NCBI GenBank assembly: GCA_023383815.1
Contig: JAHDYG010000002.1
Span: 124,001-188,000 of the forward strand
DNA: 64,000 bases
Source of the DNA: Rhodocyclaceae bacterium
GTDB lineage: Bacteria > Pseudomonadota > Gammaproteobacteria > Burkholderiales > Rhodocyclaceae
Reading direction: 5' to 3'
Under the pieces are notes generated by a model. That model was not told the DNA's origin. It worked only from the letters and a program-made list of their open reading frames with translations, and did not search any database. Positions within the stretch are counted from its first letter, which is position 1; each line of letters opens with the position of its first letter. Positions 43,574 through 52,329 of this stretch are shown here, one piece after another. The translations under genes were made by a program, and so were the position numbers.

Positions 43574-43981
43574 CTACGCTTCGGGCCGGCCGCGACTCGC
43601 CTTGAGCCGGGCATGGCGGGCCTTGGCTTCGAGGCGGCGTTTGACCGAGGCCTGGGTCGGCCGGGTTGGACGGCGCTCCTTCAGGGGCTCGGCCGCCTTC
43701 GCCACCAGGTCTTCGAGGCGCCGCAGCGCTTCACAGCGGTTCTTCTCCAGACTGCGGAATTTCTGGGCCTTGATGATGACGACCCCGTCCTTGCTGATCC
43801 GGTGATCGTCGAGCGCGAGCAGGCGTGCGCGGACCTCCGCAGGCAGGGATGAGGCGTGGATGTCGAAGCGCAGGTGAGCGGCGTTCGAGACCTTGTTGAC
43901 GTTCTGGCCGCCCGCGCCCTGCGCCCGGATCGCCGTGATCTCGACCTCGGCTTCGGGAATCGTGATCGGGGTGCGCGCCAT
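43574..43981 (-). CDS. arfB: Alternative ribosome-rescue factor ArfB (peptidyl-tRNA hydrolase)
   Basis: A 135-aa release-factor-like hydrolase that frees ribosomes stalled on non-stop mRNA. The catalytic GGQ is at 24-26 in GAGGQNVNKVSNAAHLRFD, and the C-terminal tail rich in Lys/Arg (about 105-135) would enter the mRNA channel. The ATG at 43981 (MARTPITIPE) matches the family N-terminus; the frame extends 7 codons further up but without support. E. coli ArfB is 140 aa. Confidence 0.92.
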   Translation of the reverse strand: MARTPITIPEAEVEITAIRAQGAGGQNVNKVSNAAHLRFDIHASSLPAEVRARLLALDDHRISKDGVVIIKAQKFRSLEKNRCEALRRLEDLVAKAAEPLKERRPTRPTQASVKRRLEAKARHARLKASRGRPEA

Positions 43982-44077
43982 GGGTTCAGGCCTGTTCCGC
44001 ACCAGTGCTGCCCGGTACGGGGATGCGCAGGGGGGGCGTCACCGGTCCGTCGTTGACCAGATGCACCAGCGCCAGCA

Positions 44078-44743
44078 TCAGCTCAGCGTGGCGGTCGCGA
44101 GCTTCGCGCTGAAGCCGATGAAAAGTCCGCCGACGCCGCCGACGGCACCTGCCGCGAGGCGTCTGCGGCGGCGGAACTGGGCCGCGAGATAAGCGCCGCC
44201 GAAGATCAGGGCCGACAGGTAGAGCGCGCTGCAGACTTGCACGATGGCGCCGAGGATCAGGAACGACAGGCCCGGGTGGGCGTAGGCCGGATCAACGAAC
44301 TGGATGAAGAAGGAGACGAAAAAGAGGATCGCCTTCGGGTTCATCAGGCTGATCACGAGCGCGGTGCGGAAGGTGCGCGGCGCCGGTTCCGCGATGGGCC
44401 GGACGTCCTGCGCAGTCTGTGCCTGGCCGTTTGTGCGATCGCGCCAGCCGGCCACGGCCGAGCGCAGCAGGCCGACCCCGATCCATGCCAGATAGGCCGC
44501 ACCGGCGTACTTGATGACCATGAAGAGTTCCGGGGTCGCGCGCAGCAGCGAGGCCGTGCCGGTTGCCGCGAGCACCATCAGCACCGCATCACCGACGAAG
44601 ATGCCGCATGCGCCGCGATAGCCGGCGCCGACGCCCCAGCGCGACGAAACCGCCATCACGTACAGCGAGTTCGGTCCCGGCAGCAGGACGATGAAGATCG
44701 TGCCGAGGATGAAGGTCGTGAGGTCGGTGATGCCGTAGAACAT
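44078..44743 (-). CDS. leuE: Leucine exporter, LysE/RhtB family (LeuE)
   Basis: A 221-aa amino-acid exporter with six hydrophobic helices. The family motif IVLLPGPNSLYVM is at about 18-30, and SLMNPKAILFFVSFFIQFVDP near 136-156 is very close to E. coli LeuE, which exports leucine and related residues. The ATG at 44743 (MFYGITDLTTF) gives the right length; the upstream frame is antisense to the glucokinase gene. It is divergent from glk with a 177-nt spacer. Confidence 0.88.
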   Translation of the reverse strand: MFYGITDLTTFILGTIFIVLLPGPNSLYVMAVSSRWGVGAGYRGACGIFVGDAVLMVLAATGTASLLRATPELFMVIKYAGAAYLAWIGVGLLRSAVAGWRDRTNGQAQTAQDVRPIAEPAPRTFRTALVISLMNPKAILFFVSFFIQFVDPAYAHPGLSFLILGAIVQVCSALYLSALIFGGAYLAAQFRRRRRLAAGAVGGVGGLFIGFSAKLATATLS

Positions 44744-44920
44744 CGCAAAGGCCCTGCCGTGCAAGAGGAGGAGATCGGTGCACACTTTGCCACGGTCGCG
44801 GCAGCGGCGCCAGCGCCCTTGCGGACAGTGAGCGCTCGCCACGCAGGCATGGAAATGGGCAGAATGCTCGCATGCGTCCGGCGCGTGAATCGCGGACTGC
44901 GAGATGGCGGGGGGCGGGCG

Positions 44921-45889
44921 ATGATCTTTGTGGCGGCGGATATCGGCGGGTCGCAGGCGCGCATGCTGCTCGCCGAGTGCGATGCTGCCGGCGCACGCTG
45001 GACGGCGCTGCGGCGTGAGGTGATGGCGAGCCGCGACTTCGCGGATGCCGAGGCGCTGTTGCAGCACTTCCTGCGTGCTGGCGCGCGGCCGCAGGTGGCC
45101 TGCCTGGCGCTGGCCGGGCCGCTCGATGGCGAACGCGTGCGCCTGACGAATCTGCCCTGGACCGTGGACGCGATCGAACTCGCCGCACGCCTCGGACTGC
45201 GTTCGCTACGGCTGATCAACGATTTCCATGCGCAGGCGCTGGGCCTGCCGGAGTTGCACGCGCGCGACCTGCACACCTTGCAGCCCGGTGCGCCGAACGC
45301 GACGGGCGTGCGGGCGCTGATCGGTGCCGGGACCGGCCTTGGCATGGTGCTGCTTGCAGAGGATCGCGGCGAACTGCGCGTGTTGCCGAGCGAGGGCGGG
45401 CATGCCGATTTTGCGCCGCGTGACGCGCAGCAGATCGCCCTGCTGCAGTACCTGCTCCCGCGCACCGGGCGGGTCGCCCTGGAAGACCTGCTGTCGGGGC
45501 GCGGGCTGGAGTGCATCTATCGCTTCGTTGCCGGGCTCCCGGACGAGCCGGCGCCGGCTTCCCCGGAGGCACCCGCGATCGGTGCCGCCGCACGGGCCGG
45601 CGAGCGACATGCGAGCGAGGCGGTCGACCTTTTTGCGCGCCTGCTGGCATCGGCAGCCGGCAATCTCGCACTGACCGCGCTTGCGCGTGGCGGGGTGTAC
45701 CTGAGCGGCGGGATTGCTCCGCGGATCCTGCCCTTCCTGCGCCAGCCTTCGGTGCTCGCGGCCTTCCGAGACAAGCCGCCGATGCGGGATCTGCTCGAGG
45801 CCATTCCGCTTTCCGTCGTGCTCGACGAGCAGCTCGGACTCATCGGCGCCGCCCGCGCGGCGCTCCAGCTCGTCCAGGAGTCGCAATGA
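44921..45889 (+). CDS. glk: Glucokinase
   Basis: A 322-aa ROK-unrelated bacterial glucokinase (E. coli Glk 321 aa), phosphorylating glucose with ATP. The phosphate loop ADIGGSQARML is at about 5-15, the sugar site includes LINDFHAQALGL near 99-110 with catalytic Asp, and the ATP site GAGTGLGMVLL is near 133-143. SEGGHADF, a signature of the family, is also present. The ATG at 44921 is chosen for family length. Its stop overlaps the start of the ABC gene by 4 nt (45886-45889). Confidence 0.9.
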   Translation: MIFVAADIGGSQARMLLAECDAAGARWTALRREVMASRDFADAEALLQHFLRAGARPQVACLALAGPLDGERVRLTNLPWTVDAIELAARLGLRSLRLINDFHAQALGLPELHARDLHTLQPGAPNATGVRALIGAGTGLGMVLLAEDRGELRVLPSEGGHADFAPRDAQQIALLQYLLPRTGRVALEDLLSGRGLECIYRFVAGLPDEPAPASPEAPAIGAAARAGERHASEAVDLFARLLASAAGNLALTALARGGVYLSGGIAPRILPFLRQPSVLAAFRDKPPMRDLLEAIPLSVVLDEQLGLIGAARAALQLVQESQ

Positions 45890-47727
45890 GCGTGGCGCAG
45901 GCCGACCTTCCTGCCGCTGCGCCCGGACCCGGCCGGCAGTTTGCCGCATTGGCGCGCGCGTACTGGCACTGCAGCCGCAAGTGGAAGGTGCGTGGCGCCG
46001 TTGCGCTGCTCGTGCTCCTCACCGTCGCCCAGGTGCTGCTCGCGATCTGGGTGAGCTACTGGCATCGCGATCTCTTCGACGCCCTCGAAGCACGTGCCCG
46101 CGACGACCTGGTGCGCCTCGTTTTCGTCTTCGTGCTGATCTTTGCGCTGACGATGGGCGTCACGGCGCTTCACCTGCACGTCAAGCGCTGGGTGCAGCTC
46201 GACTGGCGCGCCTGGATGACCGGCATGCTGCTCGATCGCTGGCTTTCGCAGGCGCACCACTACCGGCTGCAGCTTATTGCTGGCGAACACGACAATCCGG
46301 ACGGGCGCATTGCAGAGGACATCCGCATCGCGACCGAGGTCGCGGTCGCACTCGCGCATTCACTGCTGTATTCAATCCTGATCCTGGGCAGTTTCGTCGA
46401 CATCCTGCTCTCGGTTTCCGGTTCCGTGGTCCTGCCGGGCGTTGCGTTCGAGGTGCCCGGCTATCTGGTGTGGATGGCCTTTCTCTACGCTGGGGCAGGG
46501 ACCGTGCTGGGGCTGTTGCTCGGGCGCCCGCTGATCCGCGCCACCAACCGGTTGCAGTCGGTCGAGGCGAACCTGCGCTTCGGACTGGCGCGGGCGCGCG
46601 AGCATTCCGAAGCGGTCGCGCTGATGCACGGAGAGGCCGTCGAACGGCACAACGCCGAGCGTCTGTTCGCCGACGTCGGCCGGGGGTGGAACCGTCAGAC
46701 GCTCGCCTATCTGGGGATTGTCTCGTTCTCGACCGGATATGGTACCTTGCTGCCGGTGTTCCCGATCCTGATCGCGGCCCCGCAGTACATGCTCGGCATC
46801 ATGACGCTGGGGGTGCTGATGCAGGCAGCGCAGGCGTTCCAGCGCCTGACCTCGGCGCTCTCGTGGCCGGTGGACAACCTGGGCGAGCTGGCACGCTGCC
46901 GCGCCTCGATCGAGCGCATCGTGTCCCTGTATCGGGATCTGGAGGCGTTGGCGGTCGGGGATGTGCGCGGTGGCGCGGACCTTGAACCGGGCACTGAAGG
47001 GCACGAGGCGGCGCCCAAGGGCGCGGGCGATGTGCGCGACTGCGGGGAGGGCGAACGCGTGCACGTCGTCGCCTCGCAGCGACCGGAGCTCGACATCCGG
47101 GCGCTGACGCTTTGCACGCCGGCCGGCCAGATCCTGCTCCAGGATTTCGATCTGCGGGTGCGCCGTGGCGAGCGCGTCGTGATCACCGGTGATGCGGCTG
47201 CCGCCGCGAGCCTCTTCAAGGCCGTGGCCGGGCTGTGGCCGTGGGGCCGGGGCGAGATCCGCTTGCCGGAGGGGCGCGACCTCGTGTTTCTGCCACAGAA
47301 CCCGTTCCTGCACCATGGGAGCCTGCGCGAGGTGCTGAGCTATCCGCAGGATGCCGCGCAGTACAGCGACGCCAGCCTGCACCGCGCGCTCGAATGCGCC
47401 GGGATCGCGTGGCTCGCGCCGCGCCTGGATGCGAGCGAAGACTGGGGGCGGACGCTGCCCCTGCGCGCGCGCCAGCGCCTCGGGCTTGCCCGGATCTTCC
47501 TGCAGCAACCCCGCTGGGTATTCATCGACGAGGCGACCGATGCCTTCGAGGCGAAGGACGAGGCGTGCGCGATGGAGATGCTGCACCATGAACTGCCCAA
47601 CACCACGCTGCTCACGATCAGCCTGCACGACGGGCTGTTCCGATTCTACGACCGTCGTGTCGTGCTCGGGCGTCCGCCCGGCGCGCAGGCGGGGGGGAGG
47701 GCGAGCCCGACCTCAGCCGAAGCGTGA
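45886..47727 (+). CDS. SbmA/YddA-type ABC transporter protein with degenerate ATPase motifs
   Basis: A 613-aa fused membrane-ATPase protein of the SbmA/BacA-YddA (peroxisomal/vitamin B12-type) ABC family. Membrane segments cover about 35-340 in the usual ABC_membrane_2 layout with the EHDNPDGRIAED motif. The nucleotide-binding domain starts near 405. There Walker A reads GDAAAAASL, without the Lys and Gly residues that hold ATP phosphates; the signature motif reads LPLRARQR instead of LSxGEQQR; Walker B (FIDEAT) and the Q-loop (PQNPF) remain. The frame is open and full length, so this looks like a pseudo-ATPase rather than a dead gene. Coupled to glk by 4 nt and overlapping the convergent GH5 gene by 15 nt. 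Confidence 0.82.
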   Translation: MSVAQADLPAAAPGPGRQFAALARAYWHCSRKWKVRGAVALLVLLTVAQVLLAIWVSYWHRDLFDALEARARDDLVRLVFVFVLIFALTMGVTALHLHVKRWVQLDWRAWMTGMLLDRWLSQAHHYRLQLIAGEHDNPDGRIAEDIRIATEVAVALAHSLLYSILILGSFVDILLSVSGSVVLPGVAFEVPGYLVWMAFLYAGAGTVLGLLLGRPLIRATNRLQSVEANLRFGLARAREHSEAVALMHGEAVERHNAERLFADVGRGWNRQTLAYLGIVSFSTGYGTLLPVFPILIAAPQYMLGIMTLGVLMQAAQAFQRLTSALSWPVDNLGELARCRASIERIVSLYRDLEALAVGDVRGGADLEPGTEGHEAAPKGAGDVRDCGEGERVHVVASQRPELDIRALTLCTPAGQILLQDFDLRVRRGERVVITGDAAAAASLFKAVAGLWPWGRGEIRLPEGRDLVFLPQNPFLHHGSLREVLSYPQDAAQYSDASLHRALECAGIAWLAPRLDASEDWGRTLPLRARQRLGLARIFLQQPRWVFIDEATDAFEAKDEACAMEMLHHELPNTTLLTISLHDGLFRFYDRRVVLGRPPGAQAGGRASPTSAEA

Positions 47728-48825
47728 CGGCAGCCAGCCGCGCGCGACGCATTCGCGCAGGCACCAGGCCGGTGTCGTCTCGGTGCGGTAGCTCCAGAAG
47801 AACCAGCCGCGCAGTTTCTCGAAGGCGAGGATCTGGGCGGCGGCATAGCCGCGCTGCGCAACGTCCTGCTGGAATTCGTCCATGTGCTCCAGGGCGTGGT
47901 TGTAGGGGCCTTCGGCCCACAGCGAGACGACCTTCAGATCCAGCCCCAGGCTCCACTCGCCGCAGATCGCGGGATGGCCCAGTCCGGCGTTGATCGCGTC
48001 GGCCTCCTCGCGCCATTCGCCGCTCGCCTTGACGATGTGCTGGAAGATGTCGCGGTCGATGTCCTCGCGCCCGAAGCACTGGTAGCGGTGGTAGTCGAAC
48101 AGCACGTTGTGCCACTGCGGCTGCTGCAGCAAGCCGGCGAACTCGCGCCAGGAGCGGAAGCCGTCGTGGAACACCACCGCGACCCGCTCGGGCGGGCAGT
48201 GGCGGCGGATACGCGCATAGGCGGCCTGGTAGTAGCGTTCGAGATAGTCGGTCGGCACGTCCCAGCGCGGCTCGTTGAGGACTTCGATCGCTTCGAGCGC
48301 CGGATGCGCGCGGTAGCGCTCGGCCAGGCGCCCGAGCACCTCCACCGAATGATCGAAATACTCGGCCTGCGTGTGCCACTCGCACACATCCTTGATGCCG
48401 CCATTGTCGAATCCGTTCTGGCAGCCTGGTGCCGCATGCAGGTCGAGCATCACCCGCAGCCCGAACCCGGCCGCCCAGTCCATTGCCCGGTCGAGCACGT
48501 CGATGCCGCCGGTCACGAACGGGTACCGGCTCTCGCCGTAGCTCGGGTGGTAGGGGTAGCCGGGGCCGAAGATCCAGTGTCCGACCGGAATTCGCACTGC
48601 GTTGAGGCCGCGTTCTGCGATCCAGGCGAAGTCCTCGCGCGTGATGAAGTGGTTCCAGTGCCGGTGCAAACGTTCGCTGGCCGCCGCACCGAGTTCGACG
48701 CACCAGCTCGTCTCGTCGGTCGCGCGCAGACCCTCGAACAGGCTTGGTACCATCCATTTCTCGAGCAGCAGCCAGCTTCCGAGGTTGACCCCACGCAGTT
48801 TCCGTTGCGCCACTTCCGTACTCAT
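47713..48825 (-). CDS. Glycoside hydrolase family 5 (exo-1,3-beta-glucanase-like)
   Basis: A 370-aa TIM-barrel glycosidase. The acid/base is Glu185 in VLNEP and the nucleophile Glu290 in CGEW, with conserved Arg78 (VRIP) and His130 (LDLHAAPG). The start KLRGVNLGSWLLLEKWM resembles fungal-type exo-beta-1,3-glucanases (GH5_9-like) more than cellulases. No signal peptide is seen, so it seems cytoplasmic. It may trim an endogenous beta-glucan or imported oligosaccharide; glucokinase nearby would fit use of released glucose, but that is inference. It overlaps the ABC gene tail by 15 nt, convergently. Confidence 0.85.
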   Translation of the reverse strand: MSTEVAQRKLRGVNLGSWLLLEKWMVPSLFEGLRATDETSWCVELGAAASERLHRHWNHFITREDFAWIAERGLNAVRIPVGHWIFGPGYPYHPSYGESRYPFVTGGIDVLDRAMDWAAGFGLRVMLDLHAAPGCQNGFDNGGIKDVCEWHTQAEYFDHSVEVLGRLAERYRAHPALEAIEVLNEPRWDVPTDYLERYYQAAYARIRRHCPPERVAVVFHDGFRSWREFAGLLQQPQWHNVLFDYHRYQCFGREDIDRDIFQHIVKASGEWREEADAINAGLGHPAICGEWSLGLDLKVVSLWAEGPYNHALEHMDEFQQDVAQRGYAAAQILAFEKLRGWFFWSYRTETTPAWCLRECVARGWLPSRFG

Positions 48826-48954
48826 CGTCGTTCTCCCGCCCGGCTCACCTTACGGCTTCGAAATCGCGGCCAAGGTGGTCGCCCGCATCGTGTGAATGCC
48901 CGGAGCTCCGGGCCATGATCCGCGCACCACGGGCCCTTCTGCGACCCGATGGCC

Positions 48955-49029
48955 TCATTCGGTTACCTGCGTGACCGCCTCGATCTTGAACGCTTCAGTG
49001 AAGCGCTGCTGCGCGCTCTTCGTTTCCAT
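48955..49029 (-). pseudogene. IS3-family transposase OrfA, N-terminal remnant
   Basis: A GGAGG ribosome site 6 nt before an ATG opens a frame reading METKSAQQRFTEAFKIEAVT, then QVTE and a stop. This is the helix-turn-helix start of IS3-family OrfA proteins, where the next residues are normally R-G-H/Y-S-V. Here the codon after QVTE is TGA and the following codons (Gly-His-Arg-Val-Ala-Glu) still look like the original, so a CGA-to-TGA change has broken the gene, and similarity ends soon after. The upstream GCCCCGGGTTTCCTGGACACCC (minus strand, about 49059-49090) resembles the left end of such elements. Confidence 0.75.
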
Positions 49030-49097
49030 CAACACCTCCGCAACGCCGCATTCTGAGGCAAAAGGGTGTCCAGGAAACCCGGGGCGTACATGGACGC
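49030..49097 (-). mobile_element. Probable left end of the IS3-type remnant
   Basis: Just upstream of the orfA remnant the minus strand reads GCCCCGGGTTTCCTGGACAC and then a CAGAATGCGGCGTTGC segment, which I recall as similar to the non-coding left end of several IS3-group elements in betaproteobacteria. The exact terminus and any target duplication cannot be fixed by eye, and no right end is present. Confidence 0.45.
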
Positions 49098-49223
49098 CCC
49101 ATTCAGTGTCAGATGAAGCGTGGGGGTTACGTGAGCGACGGCGTAGTCGTGCTTCCCGGAAGCCAGCTGACTGGCACGAGCATCCGGTTATGTGATGGGC
49201 TCAGCATGAAGTGCCGTACCCAA

Positions 49224-49259
49224 AGCAAAAAAGCCAACCATCGCAAAATGATTGGCTTT
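49224..49259 (-). terminator. Rho-independent terminator of tRNA-fMet
   Basis: AAAGCCAA at 49259-49252 (minus strand) pairs with TTGGCTTT at 49237-49230, and the minus strand continues in a T-run, a typical intrinsic terminator 14 nt after the tRNA. Confidence 0.85.
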
Positions 49260-49271
49260 AAAGCTTAATGT

Positions 49272-49349
<78 letters not shown>

Positions 49350-49362
49350 TCTGGAGAACGAA

Positions 49363-49391
49363 ACTATAGCGACTCCATGTCGGAAAGTCAA
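49363..49391 (-). promoter_or_regulatory. Sigma70 promoter of tRNA-fMet
   Basis: Minus-strand TTGACT (49391-49386) and TATAGT (49368-49363) are 17 nt apart. The start point would be near 49356, a few bases before the mature tRNA end. Confidence 0.8.
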
Positions 49392-49425
49392 ACAAGCTTC
49401 GTAGAAACTCTTTCTGCGCAAAGTG

Positions 49426-50343
49426 TCAGGGGCGGCGGGCGACGATGGCGATGCCGAAGATGACGAGGGCGGCGCCGGCAAGTTGGGCGGGCCCGATCGA
49501 TTCGTCGAGCAGCAGCCAGCCCAGGCCTATGGTCAGGACGGGGCCGAGCGAGCCGGTCATCGAGACCGGTCCGGCGCCGAGGCGGCGGATCGCTTCGGAG
49601 ACGAGCCAGACCGGGGCGACGGTTGAGAAGAGCGCCATTGCGAGCGCAAGGCCGTACACCTGCCAGGGCTGGATCAGGGCGTCGAGCGGGCGCAGCAGCA
49701 GGAACTGGCCGATGCACAGGAAGCACGCAATCGAGGTGGCGAAGGCGGTGACGCGCATCGAACCGAGCCGTTCGACGACGCGACCGTTGCCGATCAGATA
49801 GAGCGCGTAGGCTACCGCGCTGCCGAAGACGAGCAGGCTTCCGACGGTGACGTCGCGTGCGGCGCCGACGACCTGCAGATCGTGTCCGACCGCGAAGCCG
49901 ATTCCGAGGTAGCACAGGCACAGCGCGAGCACGGTGCGCCGGGTGATGCGCTTGCCGAAAAAAAGCGCCGACAGCACGATCACGATCGTCGGGTAGAGGA
50001 AGAGGATCAGCCGTTCGAGGCCGGCGCTGATGTAGTGCAGCCCGAGAAAGTCGAGGTAGCTTGCGAGGTAGTAGCCGAAGAAGCCGAGCCCGAGCATCCA
50101 GAGCCAGTCGCCAGGAATCATCGCCGTGCTGGCGCGGCGTCCGGCGAGAACTCCCATCACGGCAAAGAAGGGCAGGGAGAACGCCATGCGCAGGGCGAGC
50201 AGGGTCTCGGCGTCGACGCCGTGGCGGTAGGCGAGCTTGACCAGGATCGCCTTGAACGAGAAGCCGAGCGCGCCCAGGAGGGCGAACACCAGGCCGGTTC
50301 GTGCGGCGCTTGCGCTGCGGTCGTTGGTGTTCGTTACGTGCAT
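49426..50343 (-). CDS. DMT-superfamily (EamA) transporter
   Basis: A 305-aa transporter with ten hydrophobic helices in two EamA repeats (about 15-145 and 160-300). Family features include GFSFKAILVKLAYR in the first repeat and GPVLTIGLGWLLLDES near the end of the second. Members export amino acids, metabolites or drugs; the substrate is unknown. The ATG at 50343 (MHVTNTND) is chosen because the longer frame adds non-hydrophobic residues that cross the divergent promoter region of the DUF945 gene. Confidence 0.88.
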   Translation of the reverse strand: MHVTNTNDRSASAARTGLVFALLGALGFSFKAILVKLAYRHGVDAETLLALRMAFSLPFFAVMGVLAGRRASTAMIPGDWLWMLGLGFFGYYLASYLDFLGLHYISAGLERLILFLYPTIVIVLSALFFGKRITRRTVLALCLCYLGIGFAVGHDLQVVGAARDVTVGSLLVFGSAVAYALYLIGNGRVVERLGSMRVTAFATSIACFLCIGQFLLLRPLDALIQPWQVYGLALAMALFSTVAPVWLVSEAIRRLGAGPVSMTGSLGPVLTIGLGWLLLDESIGPAQLAGAALVIFGIAIVARRP

Positions 50344-50584
50344 GTCAGGCTCCGGGTACAGGCGCGCATTAGGCCATCGCAACAGGGACTCGGCAATGGC
50401 TGTGCGTGGATCGGGTCTGTGCGAATGCCGGGGCGGGCATGGCGATGCATGAATGGCAACGCTGTTGCCGCGCGCGGTTTCCATCTATCATTTCGGTCCC
50501 GGATCGCGCTGCAAGGCTGCAGGTCCGGAGCCCATCGCCCTCTGGACGGGCGGTTTGACAAGAATGGATGATCACGAGAACAGC

Positions 50585-52045
50585 ATGAAAAAAACCAGCG
50601 CGATCCTTGCGGCGAGCGCCGCAATCGCCTACCCGGCCTCGGCCTGGTGGCTCGGCGGGCAGATCGAGGCCGGCTACGGTCAGCAGTATGAACAGCTTGC
50701 CGGCATTCCTTACCTCAGGCTCGTCGACCAGGCGTATCAGCGCGGGGTGTTCAGTTCCAGTGCAAGCGCGACGTTCGAGCTCTCGGAGGAGTGGTTTGAT
50801 GCGGTCACCGATGGGCAAGGTCGCGCTTCCGGTGCGCCGCCGCGTGTGACCCTGCGTTCGGCGATCCGTCACGGGCCGCTGCCGGGAGGCTCCAGCCCGG
50901 GTGCCGGAACGGCGGACATAGAGATCGTGCTCGACGAGGAGATGCGGCGCGAGATCGCCCGCGTGATCGGCGACAAACCTCCGCTGCGCATGCAGATCGC
51001 GTTCGGCTTCGATGGCGGAGGGGTGGCGACGGCTTCGATCCCGGCCTTCACGTACACCGCGACCGGAGCCGATGGCGGTGAGCCCGAACAGCTCTCCTGG
51101 GGCGGTGCGAACCTGGTGCTCAATTTCTCGAACCTTCTCGAGCGCTATTCGCTGCGCTTCGATGCCCCCTACTTCGAACTGCGCCAGGGCGAGGAAGTGC
51201 TGAAGTGGTCGGGTGCGAAGGCATCGGCCGACCTGCAGCGCACATTCGAGGACGAGCCTCTTTTCTACGCCGGCTCCATGCGCCTTGCGCTCGCGCAGCT
51301 CGAAGCCAGCGTGCTGCCAATGGAGGCGGACACGGGCAGCGCGATGGCCCCTGAGGCCTTGCAGACGGTGCGTGTCGAGCAACTGGAATACGACATCGAC
51401 TATCCACTGCAGGGCGACTACATCGATCTGGCAGCGCGGCTTGGCGCGCGCGTGCTGCGCATCGGGGATACGGACTACGGGCCCGCGCACTACGACGTGT
51501 CGCTGTCGCGCATCCACGCACGCACCGCCGCGCGCATGCACCGCCAGCTCGTCGAGCAGTACGCCGACCCGCAGGTGCAGGCCGCTGCGGCGCACGATCC
51601 GTCAGTCCTGCTGGCGCCGCTTGCCGAGCCGGCGATGACCCTGCTCGCGCACAATCCTGAACTTCGGCTCGATCGCATCAGTTTCCGCTCGGCGCACGGC
51701 AATGCGCGGATCGCGGCCCGTGCGAAGTTCGACGACCTGCGCCCGGAGGATGTCGGCAATCCGTTCGCGCTGCTGTTCAAGCTCGATGCCTATGGCGAGT
51801 TCTCGCTACCGCTTGCGCTCGTCGAGGAGCTGCAGCTCAGTGCGCTCAGGACGGATCCCGATCTTCCCGATGCCCTGGTGCAGCAGCGCAAGCGACAGTT
51901 CGACGCCCAGCTCGATGCGCTCATTGGGCAGGGGTACGTCGTGCGCGAGGAAGGATTGCTCCGTTCGCGTATTGCATTCAAGGCCGGCGAGCTGAAGGTC
52001 AACGACCTGCCGTTCAACCCGATGGCCATGGGACAGGGGCGCTAG
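50585..52045 (+). CDS. DUF945 (YdgA-like) protein
   Basis: A 486-aa protein of the YdgA/DUF945 family. The N-terminal hydrophobic segment (about 5-22, after two Lys) is an uncleaved anchor or signal peptide, and WWLGGQIEAGYGQQYEQL is a typical family start. The rest is a large periplasmic domain of repeated beta strands. YdgA is an inner-membrane-anchored protein of unclear function linked to dimer formation and motility phenotypes. The ATG at 50585 is preferred. It converges on the ACP gene with only 14 nt between the stops. Confidence 0.8.
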   Translation: MKKTSAILAASAAIAYPASAWWLGGQIEAGYGQQYEQLAGIPYLRLVDQAYQRGVFSSSASATFELSEEWFDAVTDGQGRASGAPPRVTLRSAIRHGPLPGGSSPGAGTADIEIVLDEEMRREIARVIGDKPPLRMQIAFGFDGGGVATASIPAFTYTATGADGGEPEQLSWGGANLVLNFSNLLERYSLRFDAPYFELRQGEEVLKWSGAKASADLQRTFEDEPLFYAGSMRLALAQLEASVLPMEADTGSAMAPEALQTVRVEQLEYDIDYPLQGDYIDLAARLGARVLRIGDTDYGPAHYDVSLSRIHARTAARMHRQLVEQYADPQVQAAAAHDPSVLLAPLAEPAMTLLAHNPELRLDRISFRSAHGNARIAARAKFDDLRPEDVGNPFALLFKLDAYGEFSLPLALVEELQLSALRTDPDLPDALVQQRKRQFDAQLDALIGQGYVVREEGLLRSRIAFKAGELKVNDLPFNPMAMGQGR

Positions 52046-52059
52046 CGCAGCGGGATGGT

Positions 52060-52329
52060 TCAGCCTGCGGCACCCATGCGTTCGGCGAGGTAGCGGACGA
52101 AGGTGTCGAGCGTGGCGAGTTTGCGGTAGTCGCTTTCCGGCACCTCGATGCCGAGCCGTTTGCTGACCGCGATGAGGATGTTCTGGAAGTCGAACGAGTC
52201 GATCTCGAGTTCCTCGCGCCACGGCCGATCGGTGCGCAGGGCCTCGAAGTCAGCCTCAGGCGCGACGCTGGCGATGCAGTCGAAGAGGATCTTGCGCAGC
52301 GCACCGGGGTTCAGCTTTCCGGTTTCCAT
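52060..52329 (-). CDS. Acyl carrier protein-like protein
   Basis: An 89-aa ACP. The phosphopantetheine attachment site is Ser45 in EIDSFDF, close to the DSL/DSF motif of carrier proteins, with an acidic helix after it. The gene overlaps the E2 acyltransferase by 19 nt and is the last of a minus-strand operon with an acyl-CoA synthetase and a 2-oxoacid dehydrogenase. No other fatty-acid or polyketide gene is near, so it is not the housekeeping AcpP. It may accept an acyl group from the E2 or the synthetase, or be a carrier for another pathway; that is inference. Confidence 0.88.
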   Translation of the reverse strand: METGKLNPGALRKILFDCIASVAPEADFEALRTDRPWREELEIDSFDFQNILIAVSKRLGIEVPESDYRKLATLDTFVRYLAERMGAAG

